From Amoebidium appalachense (taxonomy: Eukaryota > Ichthyosporea): 64,000 nt of DNA. Both the position numbers and the translations under genes were made by a program. Positions 1-23,070 of this stretch are shown piece by piece. Location of the stretch: positions 7,316,001 to 7,380,000 of the forward strand of contig CAVNZM010000007.1 of NCBI GenBank assembly GCA_963693365.1. The letters run 5' to 3'. The notes under the pieces are model-generated. The model was not told the DNA's origin and did no database searches. It worked only from the letters and a program-made list of their open reading frames with translations. The stretch's first letter is position 1. Each line of letters opens with the position of its first letter.

Positions 1-72
1 CGAGAGAGAGAGAGGGAGAGAGAGAGAGCCAAAGAGAGAGCGGGGAGAGAGGAGAGGAAAAGAAGGGGGGGG

Positions 73-110
<38 letters not shown>

Positions 111-240
111 TAGAGAGAGAAATAACTTGTGTGTGTCTGTGTGCCTGTCTGTGTGCGTGTGTGTCCATGTATCTGTGTGTGTGTGTGTGCGCACGCGCGT
201 GTGTGTGTACGTGTGTGTGGGTGTGCGTACGTGCGTGCGC
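1..240. repeat. (GA)n then (GT)n microsatellites
   Basis: GA-rich simple repeat to about 120, interrupted by a G run at 65-75, followed by GT/GC-rich alternating purine-pyrimidine sequence. No coding signal is seen. Confidence 0.9.
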
Positions 241-341
241 GAATAACAGGGCCTTGGAGAGAAGGTAACTATATTCTCTGTATGGTTGTATGACTGTGTC
301 TGTGCGCTTGTATATGTGCATATGTGCACATGTGTGTGTGT

Positions 342-380
<39 letters not shown>

Positions 381-681
381 GGAGGGTCTTTTTTTGTGGG
401 GGGGGGGGGGGGGAGGGGGTGGAAGCGAGTGATGGGTCAAGGGGCGGAACGAGGAAAGCCCGAAAGAACTTTGAAAAGCCAGAAGATTATGCGCGTTGGC
501 CCGGGGGGAGGGATGGTGGGAAGGGTGAGGGGGGGGGGGGGGGGGGGTTGCAAAGGAAGGATGGACGGTGAATTGAAGCGGGAAAGTATATACAACGGAG
601 AAATGCAAAAGTTGGGTAGGGTGGGAGACTTGGGACCTATGTGTGGGCTTTCAATCACACACCCGCTTTTTTTTTTTTTTT

Positions 682-712
<31 letters not shown>

Positions 713-1495
713 GGGTTTGGTCAATGGGTTGTGTATGCCATTGTGCATATGCCTACCATTTGAGCCGGATTGCATCGACGTTGGGTTTGTTCAGAAGTGG
801 TAACTTGGGGCTTGGGTGAGGGCTTTGTGTTTACAGTGTCATTGTAACTCCTCTGTCCCGGCGTGCCCTTTTGGCTTGCTTCCACGGACAACAAGGAATT
901 TCGATTGGGAACGTTTGTTTTGCATGATTTCTGTGGGCCACTATTATTATTGTTTGGATCCAATGTGATAGCCGATATTACAGTAGATGTGGTGAAACTT
1001 ATCTTCGTGTCTTGTTCTTCGAAGTAGGATTCATACTCAATTGTTTTGCTACTCACTTTACGGTGCTCCTCTTTCGACTCTACATCAATTATATCTGCCG
1101 GTTGTGCAGGCCTGTGGCTGCCCTGTGCACGTGCGCGTGTGTATAAAATGACCGTCAAAATATCCCGGTCTTCAACCCCTTCAAACAGCAGGCAACGTGC
1201 ACAACCACGAAAAACGAATAGTGTGAGGGAAAACGACAACAATATGGTTGCTTTTTGGATTGTACGACCTTGACGGGGTGCCACAGTCAAAACCCACGTG
1301 TGTTTCGGTGCTATCATGTTTGCATTTAGAAACATTTAGGGAAAAAAATATAAAATAAGAATTATCAGTTGGATTCAAAGTTGTAGGTGTCCCCCTAAAA
1401 GAGGCCCTGCTTACACTAGAATATTATGGTCTGATTGTGGCATTATTAGAACTGTTCTGTCGGCGACGACGTATAAATAACTCTGAGGTACTCAC
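241..1495. other. Spacer with G and T homopolymers, no recognised gene
   Basis: Holds G runs at about 342-379, 391-412 and 530-547 and a joined poly-T/poly-G tract at 667-716. A minus-strand open frame crosses 721-1335 without recognisable motifs. It could contain a further exon of the candidate gene at 1496-1743, but no splice junction could be assigned with confidence. Confidence 0.5.
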
Positions 1496-1743
1496 AGAAG
1501 GAGAAAATGATGAAGCCACATGCATGGGGCTAACAAAATTTGAGTCCTGGAAGTGCATAAGTTTCTTCGAAGGCACCATATGAATCACTTTTCCATTAAT
1601 GCTGTCATGATCACATAGAAGCAACAACTGGCACTCGGATATTATGTTCATATGTAGTGCTTGCCCGGCCTGATGTGTTTGTCTAAGCCTTGTGAGCACC
1701 CCGCCGTTGTGGGAGTAAATATTCAACACCTGAATTAATGTGC
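1496..1743 (-). CDS. Putative internal exon of an unidentified gene
   Basis: An 83-residue open segment flanked by a convincing acceptor (TATGCAG) and a canonical donor (GTGAGT) on the minus strand. It reads LIQVLNIYSHNGGVL near its start and has alternating hydrophobic stretches that could be beta strands of a propeller, but no family was recognised. A possible upstream mini-exon at 1959-1997 (acceptor GCGCAG, donor GTACGA) has compatible phase. The rest of the gene was not found, so this may be a real partial gene or a chance open frame. Confidence 0.33.
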
Positions 1744-1997
1744 CTGCATACAATATTGTGAAAGATGTTACAATGAACAGTTAGGCACTGTTCCGGCTCA
1801 GGCAGGTCATGCATATATGATGCATATATGAATTGAACATAAACGTGAAAAAAAAGAAGATCACGAAACGAATGTATTGGTTCTGGACAACCACCAGCCT
1901 GGAATAAGGTTTCGTTTCAGGTTTTTAATGATCAGGTATCCAAAAGTAGCATTCGTACTTGGAGGCCGGTGCTGTTCCCACAAATTCCAAGATCTAG

Positions 1998-3065
1998 CTG
2001 CGCACCAATAAATAAGCTGGCATTTCCTAACTCTGTCTCTTGACTCATGAGTCTGTCTGTCTCTGAGACTCTGAGTCAATGACTCGTGAGGGTCAAAAAT
2101 CATAGCTGGTAAAGGAGACTATGAACTAGCCTACAGGAACCTACATTTTTTCTTGAATACTACCACAGACTCTGAAGGCAGCTGGGTAGCATCAACCGAG
2201 GTGATTTTCTTCCTTGGCTTTTGTGATCGACCCCTTTCCAAATTCCAAATTCCATCTTAAAATTTATTGCCCAGCCCGATCTAAAACTAATAATAGCCTG
2301 ACTGGTAGTCTGGTACATATATGCACGCAGTAGTAGATAGCTGGAGCTTCTAGACGCAAGAACGCTAAGTCTGTATCGTACATATATAAATATTAGGGCT
2401 GAATTTACCATGGAATGATGCCGGTTTCATGGGCTTAGTTGGTCCTACGCTCGATCATTTTGTGGTAGTGGAGGCATGAATGCAGTCAGCTGATTTGCAC
2501 ATTCGACTAAAAATAGAACACTAAAAATAGATTCTGTAGAGATATCGCCACGTACGTACGGACCTGGCTGGGGCACTGCGCGTACGCAGTGCTATTAGTG
2601 GCTGGGTAAATACAGCCGAAATTTACACTGATGCAACGGTAACGGGTTGTAATACAGCAATTTTTGCCATTTTTCAAAAGTCCTTAGTTGGAGAAACGAA
2701 GTGACCTGCTCACCAAGATCTATGTTCTCATTCACATTCCATGCCGGTAGATTATCCAATCATGACGCTTTATGATTCTCATTGGTTGAGATCTGGATCT
2801 CAGTGACAGATCATCAGAGTAGTACACGTGCGAGCATATATATATTGTAACTGGTCATATGTAGCTTCTGCAAATTGAATCACATACACCTAAATCGTTA
2901 GATGTCGATGCTAGGAAACACACATTATACGTATTGCTGCTCCAAAATTAGTGTACAAAGATTTTGTGGCCTTCATGAATACATACTATCGGATTTCACT
3001 ATGCCGTTGTGAATCTCCAGCACCCCACTAGAAGGGCTTTGGATGGGGTAATCATTTCGATATTC
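1998..3065. other. Unique-sequence spacer, nothing recognised
   Basis: AT-richer non-repetitive sequence with many stops in all frames. CCAAT/ATTGG motifs occur near 2757 and 2782. No gene, RNA or mobile element could be supported. Confidence 0.5.
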
Positions 3066-3504
3066 TTATGTTGTACGGGTGCGTGCGTAGTAAGTATGTG
3101 TGCGTGTACGACCGGATACGGTGCCTGTGTATGCACAGTGTGCACATACATACACACGTGTATGTGCGCGTGTATGTGTGTATAGACGTGTTGAGCTTTG
3201 CATGGATAGGCCCTGCCAGCGTGCGTGTGTGCGTGGGGCAGTGTGTGTGTGTGTGTTGACATGTCAGTATTTGTCAGCGTCTCAGCAAATCTTTGGGTGG
3301 TTGCGTTGGCATGTAGCCGCGCGTGCCAGGCTATGTGACGCGTGCACCACTGATCATGAGCCTGCATCGGTCCATTCGACTGGGAAACCTTGAGGGAGCT
3401 GCCGGCCAGCAGGGAGGCCTCGAGCTCGACAGGGCGAGGGGAGGCAAGGGGGACGAGAGTGAGAGAGGGAGAGAGGGAGAGGGGGGGGGGGGGGGGGGGG
3501 GGGG

Positions 3505-3557
<53 letters not shown>

Positions 3558-3780
3558 CGGAGGGGGGGGGGGGGGGAGAGAGGGAGGGGGGGGGGGGAGG
3601 GAGGGAGAGAGAGAGAGAGAGAGAGAGGGAGAGACAAAGGAGAAAGGGGGGGAGAGAGAGAGAGAGAGAGAGAAAGAGAGGGAGAGAGAGGGGGGGGGGG
3701 GGAGAGAGAGAGAGAGAGAGTCGGAGAGGGAGGGAGAGGGAGAGGGAGAGAGGCCCGGGGGAGAGAGAGTGTGTGTATGT
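3066..3780. repeat. (GT)n cluster followed by (GA)n and G runs
   Basis: GT-rich alternating sequence at 3066-3260, a short unique stretch, then GA repeats broken by G runs from 3450 to 3780. The Pro/Ser-, Gly/Arg- and Arg/Glu-rich translations here are products of the repeats, not proteins. Confidence 0.9.
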
Positions 3781-4647
3781 GTGCGTGTGCTTTGTGATCG
3801 AGTGACGAGGGAAAATGAGGGAGCTCGAGGGCCCGAAGAGGAAGGGCGGGAGCAATAGTAGAGGATTAGAGCCTCAGCGTGGGCGGGAGCGGGAGGGAGT
3901 GAAAGAGGGTGACGAATCAATAGAGGGAGCGAAACAGGGTGCCCGGTCGGAGAAACAATATAGACGGATCTGGTAAACAAGTAAATTTATTGCAAAGGAC
4001 CGATACTGTACTGTCCCGCTGACGGAAGCAGTTGGATAACCAACGTCTAGTGATCTGCGTGTACGTATTACAACTATTCTGCATACCTCAATTTAAAAAA
4101 ACAAACAACGAACTTATTACATATAGTTCTAATACATTTTAGGTTTCATTCATCTTTTGTGCATAATTTAATCGGCTTGTTTGACAATGGCAGCAGGAGG
4201 CTTCGGAAAGAAAGGTAAAACTTCTACAACTTAGGATGTGACACAACAATGCACTTCAAGTTGACGTTCTAAATGTGCCTGTATGTCTATCCGGGAGCAC
4301 TGTTTACTATTTTTGGGTCGATCACTGGAATGTATCTGCATTCACACAAAAGGTTCAACGGTTGAACCACACAGGCTTCAAAATTTGAGGTTCCATCATG
4401 CCTCAGCCGCTCTACTCCTAAATTAAATGAACAATCATCACGCCTGCACCAAGCACCTCTTTCGCATATACGTTGTAATTGTTTGTGTGTGAGTGTATGG
4501 TGACAGGCCACAAGTTGTGTGCATACCTGTCCTGTCCGGATGTGAGTGCAATCATTCACTGTACATTTTCAAATTGCACAATGCAACACATACGTACCGT
4601 GGTGATTGTTGTTGTTGTGGTTGTTGCTGTGCTGGTTTGGTGTGTGC

Positions 4648-4678
<31 letters not shown>

Positions 4679-4709
4679 GTGGTGGTGGTGGTGGTGGTGG
4701 TGGGGAGGG

Positions 4710-4743
<34 letters not shown>

Positions 4744-4750
4744 GATGGTG
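3781..4750. other. Intergenic spacer downstream of the WDR83 gene
   Basis: Mostly unique sequence. A (GT)n, (GGT)n and poly-G tract at 4645-4742 lies immediately beyond the WDR83 stop codon at 4751. A plus-strand ATG at 4187 is followed after 28 nt by a GTAAAA donor-like site, but no continuing exon was found. Confidence 0.5.
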
Positions 4751-15527
<10,777 letters not shown>

Positions 15528-16572
15528 GTTCTTGTTCGACTGGTTCTCCCACCTATTGCTGATTCCAAATGCTTTCCAGTGCTCGGGCACTGACACAGAT
15601 GCTATAGAATAGAACGGGTAGCTCTTATGACCAAGAAAACTTGCTCGTGCAAAAGCTTTTCCTGTTTGTTCAAGCAAGATCTTCTACTATGCTATCCGAA
15701 TGCAATATGACACTTTCCATAACCTAGTCGGACGACCTAGTCGGACAACCTCTAATTATCAGGGAACCTTAGTCGACCTACTACTACTTGAACTCTTGTT
15801 CAACCGGAAAGCTACTGTACTATCCGATTGCATTTATGACACTGGCATAGTGGTTATTGCAGGAACTAACTCAGCTAGAAAATCAAGGTACTCATCCTCC
15901 TGGTGACTAGACGAGCAGAGCTTGGGTGCACGTCTCGAATGTCTCTTGTGGTAACAGCATATATACGGCAGGCGAACCTGGCCTTGTGTTGTTTGTTACT
16001 GGTGTGTGGGGGCAAAAAAAGAAAAACTAGCTAAAAAATGAGTGATACTCCGGTAAAGTGCCGTTGTAAAATTCTCTCCCAACCCCCCACAATCCCGCAA
16101 TGCCACAGTTTCCTGAGCCAGGTACAGCTTCAAAACATGCGCAGTCCGCCATGCGTGTGTAGGTTGGTACACTTTCACCCCTCTCCCCGTTCACAAACAA
16201 CACACACTCACGCACGTGAGCATACACATACACGTGCACGTACACACCCAAAAAAAAACGGCTTCAGTCCTGAGTTTTCGAACACTTCATACGCCCGGGT
16301 CGCACAAAACCAGAAGCGAACAATGGCTTTACTTGAAGGGCGTACAAGCCACACATTCAAGAGACATAAAATCGAGGAACAACACACAGGATCCTAATAA
16401 GTCATTCTTATATGTACAGGTGAGGAAGAAGAGGTAAAGCTGCAAGTCGAGGAATCAATATTGACACTAGGTGGAAAAACTTTCAAAAGATCTTTAATAA
16501 GAGGAAGCCTAAATTCTAAATTGCGTTGAGAATATTACGGGACAGCCGTTCCTTATCCAGCACATCGTAAGG
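15528..16572. other. Spacer between WDR83 and the VPD-repeat gene
   Basis: Upstream region of WDR83 (minus) and downstream region of the gene at 16573-17226 (minus). A short direct repeat of CCTAGTCGGAC lies at about 15723-15748, and the phrase CTATCCGA-TGCA recurs at about 15690 and 15820. No further gene was recognised. Confidence 0.5.
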
Positions 16573-17226
16573 CTATACAAGCAAAACCATACGGCTGTAC
16601 AGCTGCTGGAAAAACTGCTCAATAACATCAGGCACCAAGCCCTGTTCTCTATACATTTCTTCGAGGAAGTCAGGCACAAAATCGTGGCTATGGTAAAAGT
16701 TCTCCAAGAAATCAGGTACTAGGTCATGCGTTTGATAGAAGTTCGTTATGAAATCCGGTACCACATCGTATTCGTAATAAAACTGTTCCAGTCTGTCGGG
16801 GACGTAGTCGTATTTTCCAGAATGACAAGTGATGTCCGTTTCCGTGTTATCGATGCAGCAATTAGTAACACCAAGAATCAAGTTGAACAGCACTTCGGCA
16901 GCAAACTGACCGAGAAAGGCAAGGCCCGTAGCGTAGACGAACAAGCGACCGAAAACACGGTAGAGACGAGGGAGCCAAAGAATGATGAAGGCACAGAGAA
17001 GAAAATAGGAGGCCGTCTTGTTTGTGCCTATGACTCTGCTTGGGCGCTTGTAAAACTTATCCACCTGGCGCTGTTCGGGTATACTGTCCAGCTCCGGAAC
17101 CTTGCTCCTCCTTCGCTGAGGGGGTGGGTGCTCAGGGGCTCCATACTTCCAGTTGAGCCATCTCTCCCTGAGGGCAATCGCCACCCACGCACCCTTCCAG
17201 CGAATATAATTCAACCCAGCATACAT
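16573..17226 (-). CDS. Membrane protein with five 14-residue VPD repeats
   Basis: An uninterrupted 217-residue frame with a true ATG, unlike its intron-rich neighbours. Residues 1-70 are basic and proline-containing. Residues 71-125 hold two hydrophobic stretches (about 72-88 and 93-122) likely to span a membrane. Residues 139-208 are exactly five tandem 14-mers: YDYVPDRLEQFYYE, YDVVPDFITNFYQT, HDLVPDFLENFYHS, HDFVPDFLEEMYRE and QGLVPDVIEQFFQQ. The invariant core is VPD, followed by a mostly acidic/amide and aromatic half that could form a short amphipathic helix per unit. Nine residues follow the array. No known family was recognised and function is unknown. Conservation of the repeat despite varied codons argues that it is translated. 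CCAAT-type motifs lie about 280 nt upstream. Confidence 0.75.
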   Translation of the reverse strand: MYAGLNYIRWKGAWVAIALRERWLNWKYGAPEHPPPQRRRSKVPELDSIPEQRQVDKFYKRPSRVIGTNKTASYFLLCAFIILWLPRLYRVFGRLFVYATGLAFLGQFAAEVLFNLILGVTNCCIDNTETDITCHSGKYDYVPDRLEQFYYEYDVVPDFITNFYQTHDLVPDFLENFYHSHDFVPDFLEEMYREQGLVPDVIEQFFQQLYSRMVLLV

Positions 17227-17872
17227 TCAGTTGCAGAACCCCTGTGTGCGTGCGTGTGCCGCATGCAGATGAAAAGGTGTGCGTGCAGCCAAAAAGAGAA
17301 AGCAGCTGCCACCCTAATTGACTTGAACGTAACGTTTTTGACCAAGGTTGGGTCCACTTTCTATAGTAGCTACGCCATGTTTTAGCAAAAGCGTCACGAG
17401 TCCTCTCGCCTTGTCAGCATGTTTCGTGTGTGCACTCAATTGTGCACTGTGTGGGCCTGAGCGGTCTTGGCTGGCCATTGAAACTGCGCATCGGCAGCAA
17501 AGCGCTGATTGGCCCGACTTGTGAAGTCAGATCTAAACTAAAACGGCGATCGCACAAATGCCAATCATCTCATCCGAACAAAGAGGATCTAGATTAATAT
17601 CATGCTTATAATTGTTCAACTTTGGAAAGCGTCCCAGACTCCCAGTCGTAGAGCCAAGACAAAGGCCCGCTCGTGAGGCTCGTGTGCTGTAAGAATAAAT
17701 GCAAAGAAAGAATACATTTGAACAAAGATCTCTTCCCTCCCGTCGCCCCTTGCCACCCGGGGGAGTGGGGACTTGAAGCTGTGGATCACGCTCAAGTCAA
17801 CCGTCAACGTTGCAGATCCTTCATTATGATTGGCTCAGCCGTCCGTGACGTAAGATCCGGTGACATCATCAG
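17227..17872. other. Upstream region of the VPD-repeat gene
   Basis: Unique sequence with ATTGG/CCAAT motifs near 17503, 17562 and 17828, plausible promoter elements for the minus-strand gene starting at 17226. No other gene was recognised. Confidence 0.4.

Positions 17873-17939
<67 letters not shown>
17873..17939. repeat. Uninterrupted 67-nt poly-C
   Basis: The longest single homopolymer in the window. Length should be treated cautiously because such runs are error-prone in sequencing. Confidence 0.9.
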
Positions 17940-17941
<2 letters not shown>

Positions 17942-18020
17942 GCCCCCTGCCCCACAAACCTGCAAACAAAAACCTCTTTGGCGTGTGACAATACATGCAT
18001 GCATCACCGACAACACAAAA

Positions 18021-18378
18021 AAAAAAACACACACACACACACACACATGTCACGGAAAACACACGCACGTCTGTGTATTAAGGGAAGACAGACATGTAGG
18101 CAGATATTTGATTGTGCATTTACCGTGCTACTAGTACCCCGGCACCATCTGCCCTATGTATGTATGATATTGGTGCCTCAGCTATAACTGTATTGTAGAC
18201 GTTGAAAGTCTTTCTAAGGGTACCACGTGTACCAAAGGTATTTACAAATGGCCCAGAGGGCAAATCGATATCGTTTCAAGCACCTTATAATCAATTCATG
18301 CATGCACCGTGCACACACACATGTACTGTGACAACACACTAGCTCACACACGCACACACTGCACACACACACACACAC

Positions 18379-18415
<37 letters not shown>

Positions 18416-18422
18416 TGCGACA

Positions 18423-18480
<58 letters not shown>

Positions 18481-18511
18481 TTACGCACACACGCGCACAC
18501 AGTGTCACACG

Positions 18512-18558
<47 letters not shown>

Positions 18559-18620
18559 ACGCACACGCACACACACACACACACACATGTACACATACAC
18601 ACACACACACACATGTACAC
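18021..18620. repeat. (CA)n arrays with an embedded (GA)n
   Basis: CA arrays at 18025-18048 and 18355-18620 with GA units at 18440-18480. A unique stretch at 18080-18350 has no recognisable gene. Confidence 0.85.
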
Positions 18621-19685
18621 ACACATTCTAGCTAGAGCCTCTGGCAAACACATACAATGCCATGTAACTGACACATTCTTGTTTGCGTCCACCGTCTTGC
18701 ACACGTCGCACACATGTTCAAGCTTAGGTTACGGTGCACTTCACACACGTACGAGTATTTATTATTATTGGCAGTGAATATTCAACATACCCACCGTACT
18801 GTACTGACACATGGACAAACACATACTTGGCACACAAGCTGCAGACGCGCACAGCATGGAGGCTCTGCCCAAATCACAATTTGAAGCGCTGTCCGAACGA
18901 AGGGGAGAATTATAACTGGTAGTGGTGGTGGTGGTGGGCCCCGGGGGCCAGGGGGGAGGGGAGGGGGGGGGGGGGGGGGGGGGGGGGGTGGTGGAGAGGG
19001 GGGACGCGGGGGGCAGCCGTGGGTGAGAGAGCTGTTGGCCCCCTCCCAAATCGAGAGGGGGGGGGGGGAGGGGCCAGGGGGGAGTTTGGGGAGGACGGGG
19101 GGGAGGGGGTAGACCCACCGCCTGCGTTTAGCTTTTGAGGGGGGGGGGGGGGGGGGGGGGGGGGGGTGAGGACCCACCACCCACCCAGTTGAGCAAGCAA
19201 GTCCCCCCCCCCCCCCCATCCCCCCCCCCCCCCCCTTTTGCAAAGGTGGGGGGGGACCCCGGGGAGCACCACTAATATTACCACCCCACACCCTCCCCCC
19301 TCCTCCCCCGGGCCCATTCAAATTAAACAAGTTTTAAAGGTTTGAGGCAACCATTTGGATAGAAAAGACCAAACTTTGAATGGTCGATATCTGAATCCGA
19401 GTGAACCCCCCCCCCCCCCCTCTCCCCCTCCGATACGCTACCTGCCTGTTCAGGGTGTTACATAAACCACCGGAACAAATATATATGCTTACAGCAATTT
19501 AGTGCTGCGTTCACCCTGACGACAGCAAAGTTATTTCTGCCTTTAGCGAAATATTGGCAACCAAGAGGAGAATCAATCTTTCCTGAGCAGAATGATTCTG
19601 CTGATGTCACGGATTTGCCCCCCCCCCCCCCCCCCCCCCCCCCCCGGGGGCCTCTCTCCCCCCCCCCCCCCCCACCCGGTAACAC

Positions 19686-19738
<53 letters not shown>

Positions 19739-20340
19739 GTGGCACACACGAATCACACAGAAAAACACACACACACTCACACACACACACTCACACACAC
19801 ACGGATTTCTTCAGGAGTACTGCACAAGTAGTTGCCGAAACTGATTAAAGAAAGAGAGGCCTGTTCCCAATAGCATGGAGTAGATGCTTAGATGGCCTAA
19901 GTTTATATTCAGGGTAGGAACGTACATTAGCATTCTGATGTAGGTATACCATCCTACCGGGAGGGTATGGGTAGAGCCAAGTGGAACACGATAGATCCTG
20001 TAAGCTGAAACGGGATTGAATAATAGTCAATAATATTGAACCCCTAAATGGGTAGCAGAAACTGTTCCGCATTGAGCACAATTATTCCCCAGAACCCAGA
20101 ACCTTCCTCCCATAGAGAGCAGAATTACTGGTCTGCTTCTCATGACCCAGTTAGACTGGGAAAACCAGAATCAATCTATTTTGGATTCAGCACCGGCAGA
20201 GGCAGCAGCCGCTTCACATACCAGTGCTCACTGTGGTTGGGCCCTCACCAATGTTCATAATAGGCCATCACTGGGTATAAGGCGTGCACGTGCTATGGTA
20301 GCACAAAGAGGCCTAGAATTGGGCTGAGAGGGAGGGGAAG
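18621..20340. other. Spacer with G/C homopolymers and (CA)n
   Basis: G-rich sequence at 18916-19310 with runs at 18965-18988, 19059-19068 and 19139-19166, then C runs, unique sequence, poly-C at 19618-19645 and (CA)n at 19681-19737. Unique sequence at 19800-20340 has no recognisable gene. Confidence 0.5.
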
Positions 20341-20540
20341 GGGGGAGGGGTTGGGATGGGGGTGGGGACCCGGTGTGTACGTAGGGGGGCTGGGGGGCAG
20401 CAGGGACCGGCTGGGGCCGGTATGACCCGACCCGCCTGGCCTCACCCGTTGAGAAGGCGCTTAGACCCGACCCGGTCTTACCCATGGACCTGCCTGGTCT
20501 ACCCGGGCCCCCAAGTGTGTGTGTATGTGTGTGTGTATGT

Positions 20541-20575
<35 letters not shown>

Positions 20576-20960
20576 GGGGGGGGGGGGGGGGGGGGAGCGG
20601 GGTTAGGGGAGGGGCCCGAGGGGGGGCGGGTGGGCTCTTTTTCGGCCCTCAAAAGGCCCTAGTCCTCTCCCCCCTCCCCCCCCCCTCCCCCCCCCCTCCC
20701 CCCCCCTCCCCCCTCCCCCATTAGGGCCTCCCGTAGTACCATTTTGTCAATCATGTGAACCGACTGGGAGGAGAAAGGGATTGGGGGGGGGGGGGGGGGG
20801 GGGGGGGCACCTCCTATTGGGGAGATGGGGGAGGGGGGGGGGGGTTAGACCCGACCCGACTGGACCCGATGCCATTTTTGTCAACCCGCCCCACCCCTGG
20901 GGGGCAGCAGCAACCCAGCAATCTGCACCGTATTGAAGTATCCAGATATTGCAATGAATG

Positions 20961-21007
<47 letters not shown>

Positions 21008-21460
21008 ACACACAGGGCCACCCCCCTCCCCGGCCCTCCCCCCTTCCCTCCCTTCTCCTCCCCCCTCCCCTCTGTTTCTTTTCATCTGTTTTTGCCAACC
21101 GGCTGGCCAGGCTCAAGCTTTGGCTGGTGTTAGTAGCATGACCCCCCCCCCCCCCCCCCCCCCCCCCCTGCCCCCCTCCCTCCGCTCCTCCCCTCGGCTT
21201 GGATTTCCGTAATATGATAATGCTTCAGTTGACATCCAAAAGATCAGACATGTACAACTGGGTTACAATTGCCAGTTTGCAGCCCACCGTGTCTTTACCA
21301 CCCTTTCTTTTTTTTTTTTAAGGGGAAGGAAGTGGGGGGAGGAGGGGGGGAGTGGGGGGAAATGGGGCAGGGCAGGAATTTCGGGAAAGGTGGAGCCTGT
21401 CTGTGTCGTGACTATAGTGCTAAAGTATTAGGTTTGAGCGGTAGTGTCCTAGGATGTGAC

Positions 21461-21519
<59 letters not shown>

Positions 21520-22044
21520 GTGTATGTGTGTGTGTGTGTGTACGTATGTGTGTGCAGGTGTGTGAAGGTTTACCTACATATCTATGGCAGGCAGCTGTCG
21601 GGGCATAATATTGTGTTGGGGTATGTTTGCGATCGTGGTTTGGATTTTGTAGGGGGCATGCCTGGGGTGGCACCGACCATCAGGTGAATCTCCAGAACCA
21701 CTACGAGGCAAACCGTTTCTGTCAAAATCAAAGCATTCTCAGATTCGCTGACAGAACCAACCCCTCCCCCCCCCCCCTCCCCCCCCCCCCATCCCCCCCC
21801 CCCCCTCCCCCCCCCCCCCCCCTCCCCATTATGTCCCCCACCTCGGGGAGCTCCGCACTCCAAACACATGTCCCCCACACCCCGCGCAACCCCCTCCCGG
21901 CTCTACTTCCCCTGAACCATCTCCCCCTGTCTTACTTTCATCCCCTCTTTCTATCTTCTCCTTCCCTCCCCTCACTCACCTCCCCCCCCCCCCCCCCCCC
22001 CCCCCCCGGGGCCCACCCCACCCACCCACCCACCCCTTTTGCAG
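20341..22044. other. G/C-run-rich spacer
   Basis: Poly-G at 20540-20595, 20782-20807 and 20834-20844, poly-C at 20965-20992 and 21143-21168, (GT)n at 21462-21535 and C runs to 22007. ACCCG words recur around 20420-20480 and 20845-20870 without a regular period. No gene was recognised. Confidence 0.5.
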
Positions 22045-22360
22045 CTGATCAACTATGCGCGAAAAGTAATCCCCTCAGCCTTCATCGTGCTTAACCCCGG
22101 TGTCTTTTTGCATATGGCCCTCGTCACTCACTCACCGGATTTTCCCCATACCCGGCAAATGTGTCGAGACCCTTTACTGTTTGAGAACTAAGCATCGATA
22201 TCTAAATGGAGACCAGCAGGTGGGGCTTTACTTTTAAAAACACGTTAGAGTTTAAGAAATCCGAGGCGCTATCAGGGGCTTTAAGGCTTAGGAATGAGCT
22301 CCTCAATGTACATGATCTGAAAAATATGTATTCAGAAAACCGGGAAATGCAGTGGGCCTC
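22045..22360 (+). pseudogene. Decayed copy of a spherulin-4 exon
   Basis: After a TTTTGCAG acceptor-like site the frame reads LINYARKVIPSAFIVLNPGV, nearly the same as exon 5 of the gene at 30829-36978 (33795-33636, opposite strand). The copy then shifts frame relative to the parent and reaches an early stop after FEN. Similarity continues past the exon end (TCTAAATGGAGACCAGCAGG in both) into the parent's intron, so the copy came from genomic DNA rather than from a spliced transcript. The other exons were not found nearby. Confidence 0.8.
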
Positions 22361-22408
22361 TGACATTGTTTCATTCATTTTTTCCGTCAGCCTCCCCAGG
22401 AGAACGGG

Positions 22409-22411
22409 GGA

Positions 22412-22448
<37 letters not shown>

Positions 22449-22531
22449 GAAAATTTCGGTCATTTGTACGGGAGAAAAACTTTTAAGTAAACGGGACGAA
22501 AATGCAGGGCAGGGAAGGATGGAGGGGCTCC

Positions 22532-22562
<31 letters not shown>

Positions 22563-22565
22563 TGT

Positions 22566-22596
<31 letters not shown>

Positions 22597-22824
22597 GGGG
22601 GGAAGAAGGGGGAGCTCTGTTTCGAAGAGACAAGAAGAGTAGGTCAGGACTCCCTGGCAGAGGTTTCGAACCGCATCCGAACAGTTTCGTCTGCTTTTGT
22701 ATGTGTGTGTGTGTGTGTTTGTGTGTCTGTGCCAAAACGGTTTGCGTTGAGGGCCGGTGTGTGTGTGTGTGCGTGTGTGTGTGTGTGTGCACGTGTGTGT
22801 ATGAGTGTGTGTGTGTGTGTGTGA

Positions 22825-22907
<83 letters not shown>

Positions 22908-22935
22908 GTGTGTGTGTGTGTGACACTGTGCGCGT
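22409..22935. repeat. Poly-G runs and (GT)n arrays
   Basis: G runs at 22416-22447, 22538-22562 and 22581-22601, then GT arrays interrupted by GACA and CACG at 22750-22925. Confidence 0.9.
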
Positions 22936-23070
22936 GCACACACACATGCGTAGGCCAGTGTGTCTCTCTCGGTGTGTTTCTGTGTGCCAGTATTTGTGTG
23001 TGCGCGTGTGTGCGCACGCGCACGTGCGTGTGTAAGTAGGTGGTTGGTGGGCAAACCAAAACATTAGCAC

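Noticed and set aside
3331-3980. Long Ser/Pro/Leu- and Arg/Glu-rich open frames across GA repeats (also 4751-5861, 6685-7132, 27894-28412)
   Set aside because: They are translations of dinucleotide and G/C runs, open in several frames at once, without domains or splice-supported starts.
4187-4214. Possible first exon reading MAAGGFGKK followed by GTAAAA
   Set aside because: No continuing exon on the plus strand before the convergent WDR83 gene; a 28-nt match is too weak.
20400-20870. ACCCG-rich sequence considered as a telomere-like repeat
   Set aside because: The words are irregularly spaced and interrupted; no array of constant period.
22206-22490. Plus-strand frame beginning METSRW, with a counterpart at 33649-33407 on the minus strand
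   Set aside because: It lies in the intron-derived part of the duplicated spherulin-4 segment. The two copies diverge by frameshifts rather than by conservative changes.
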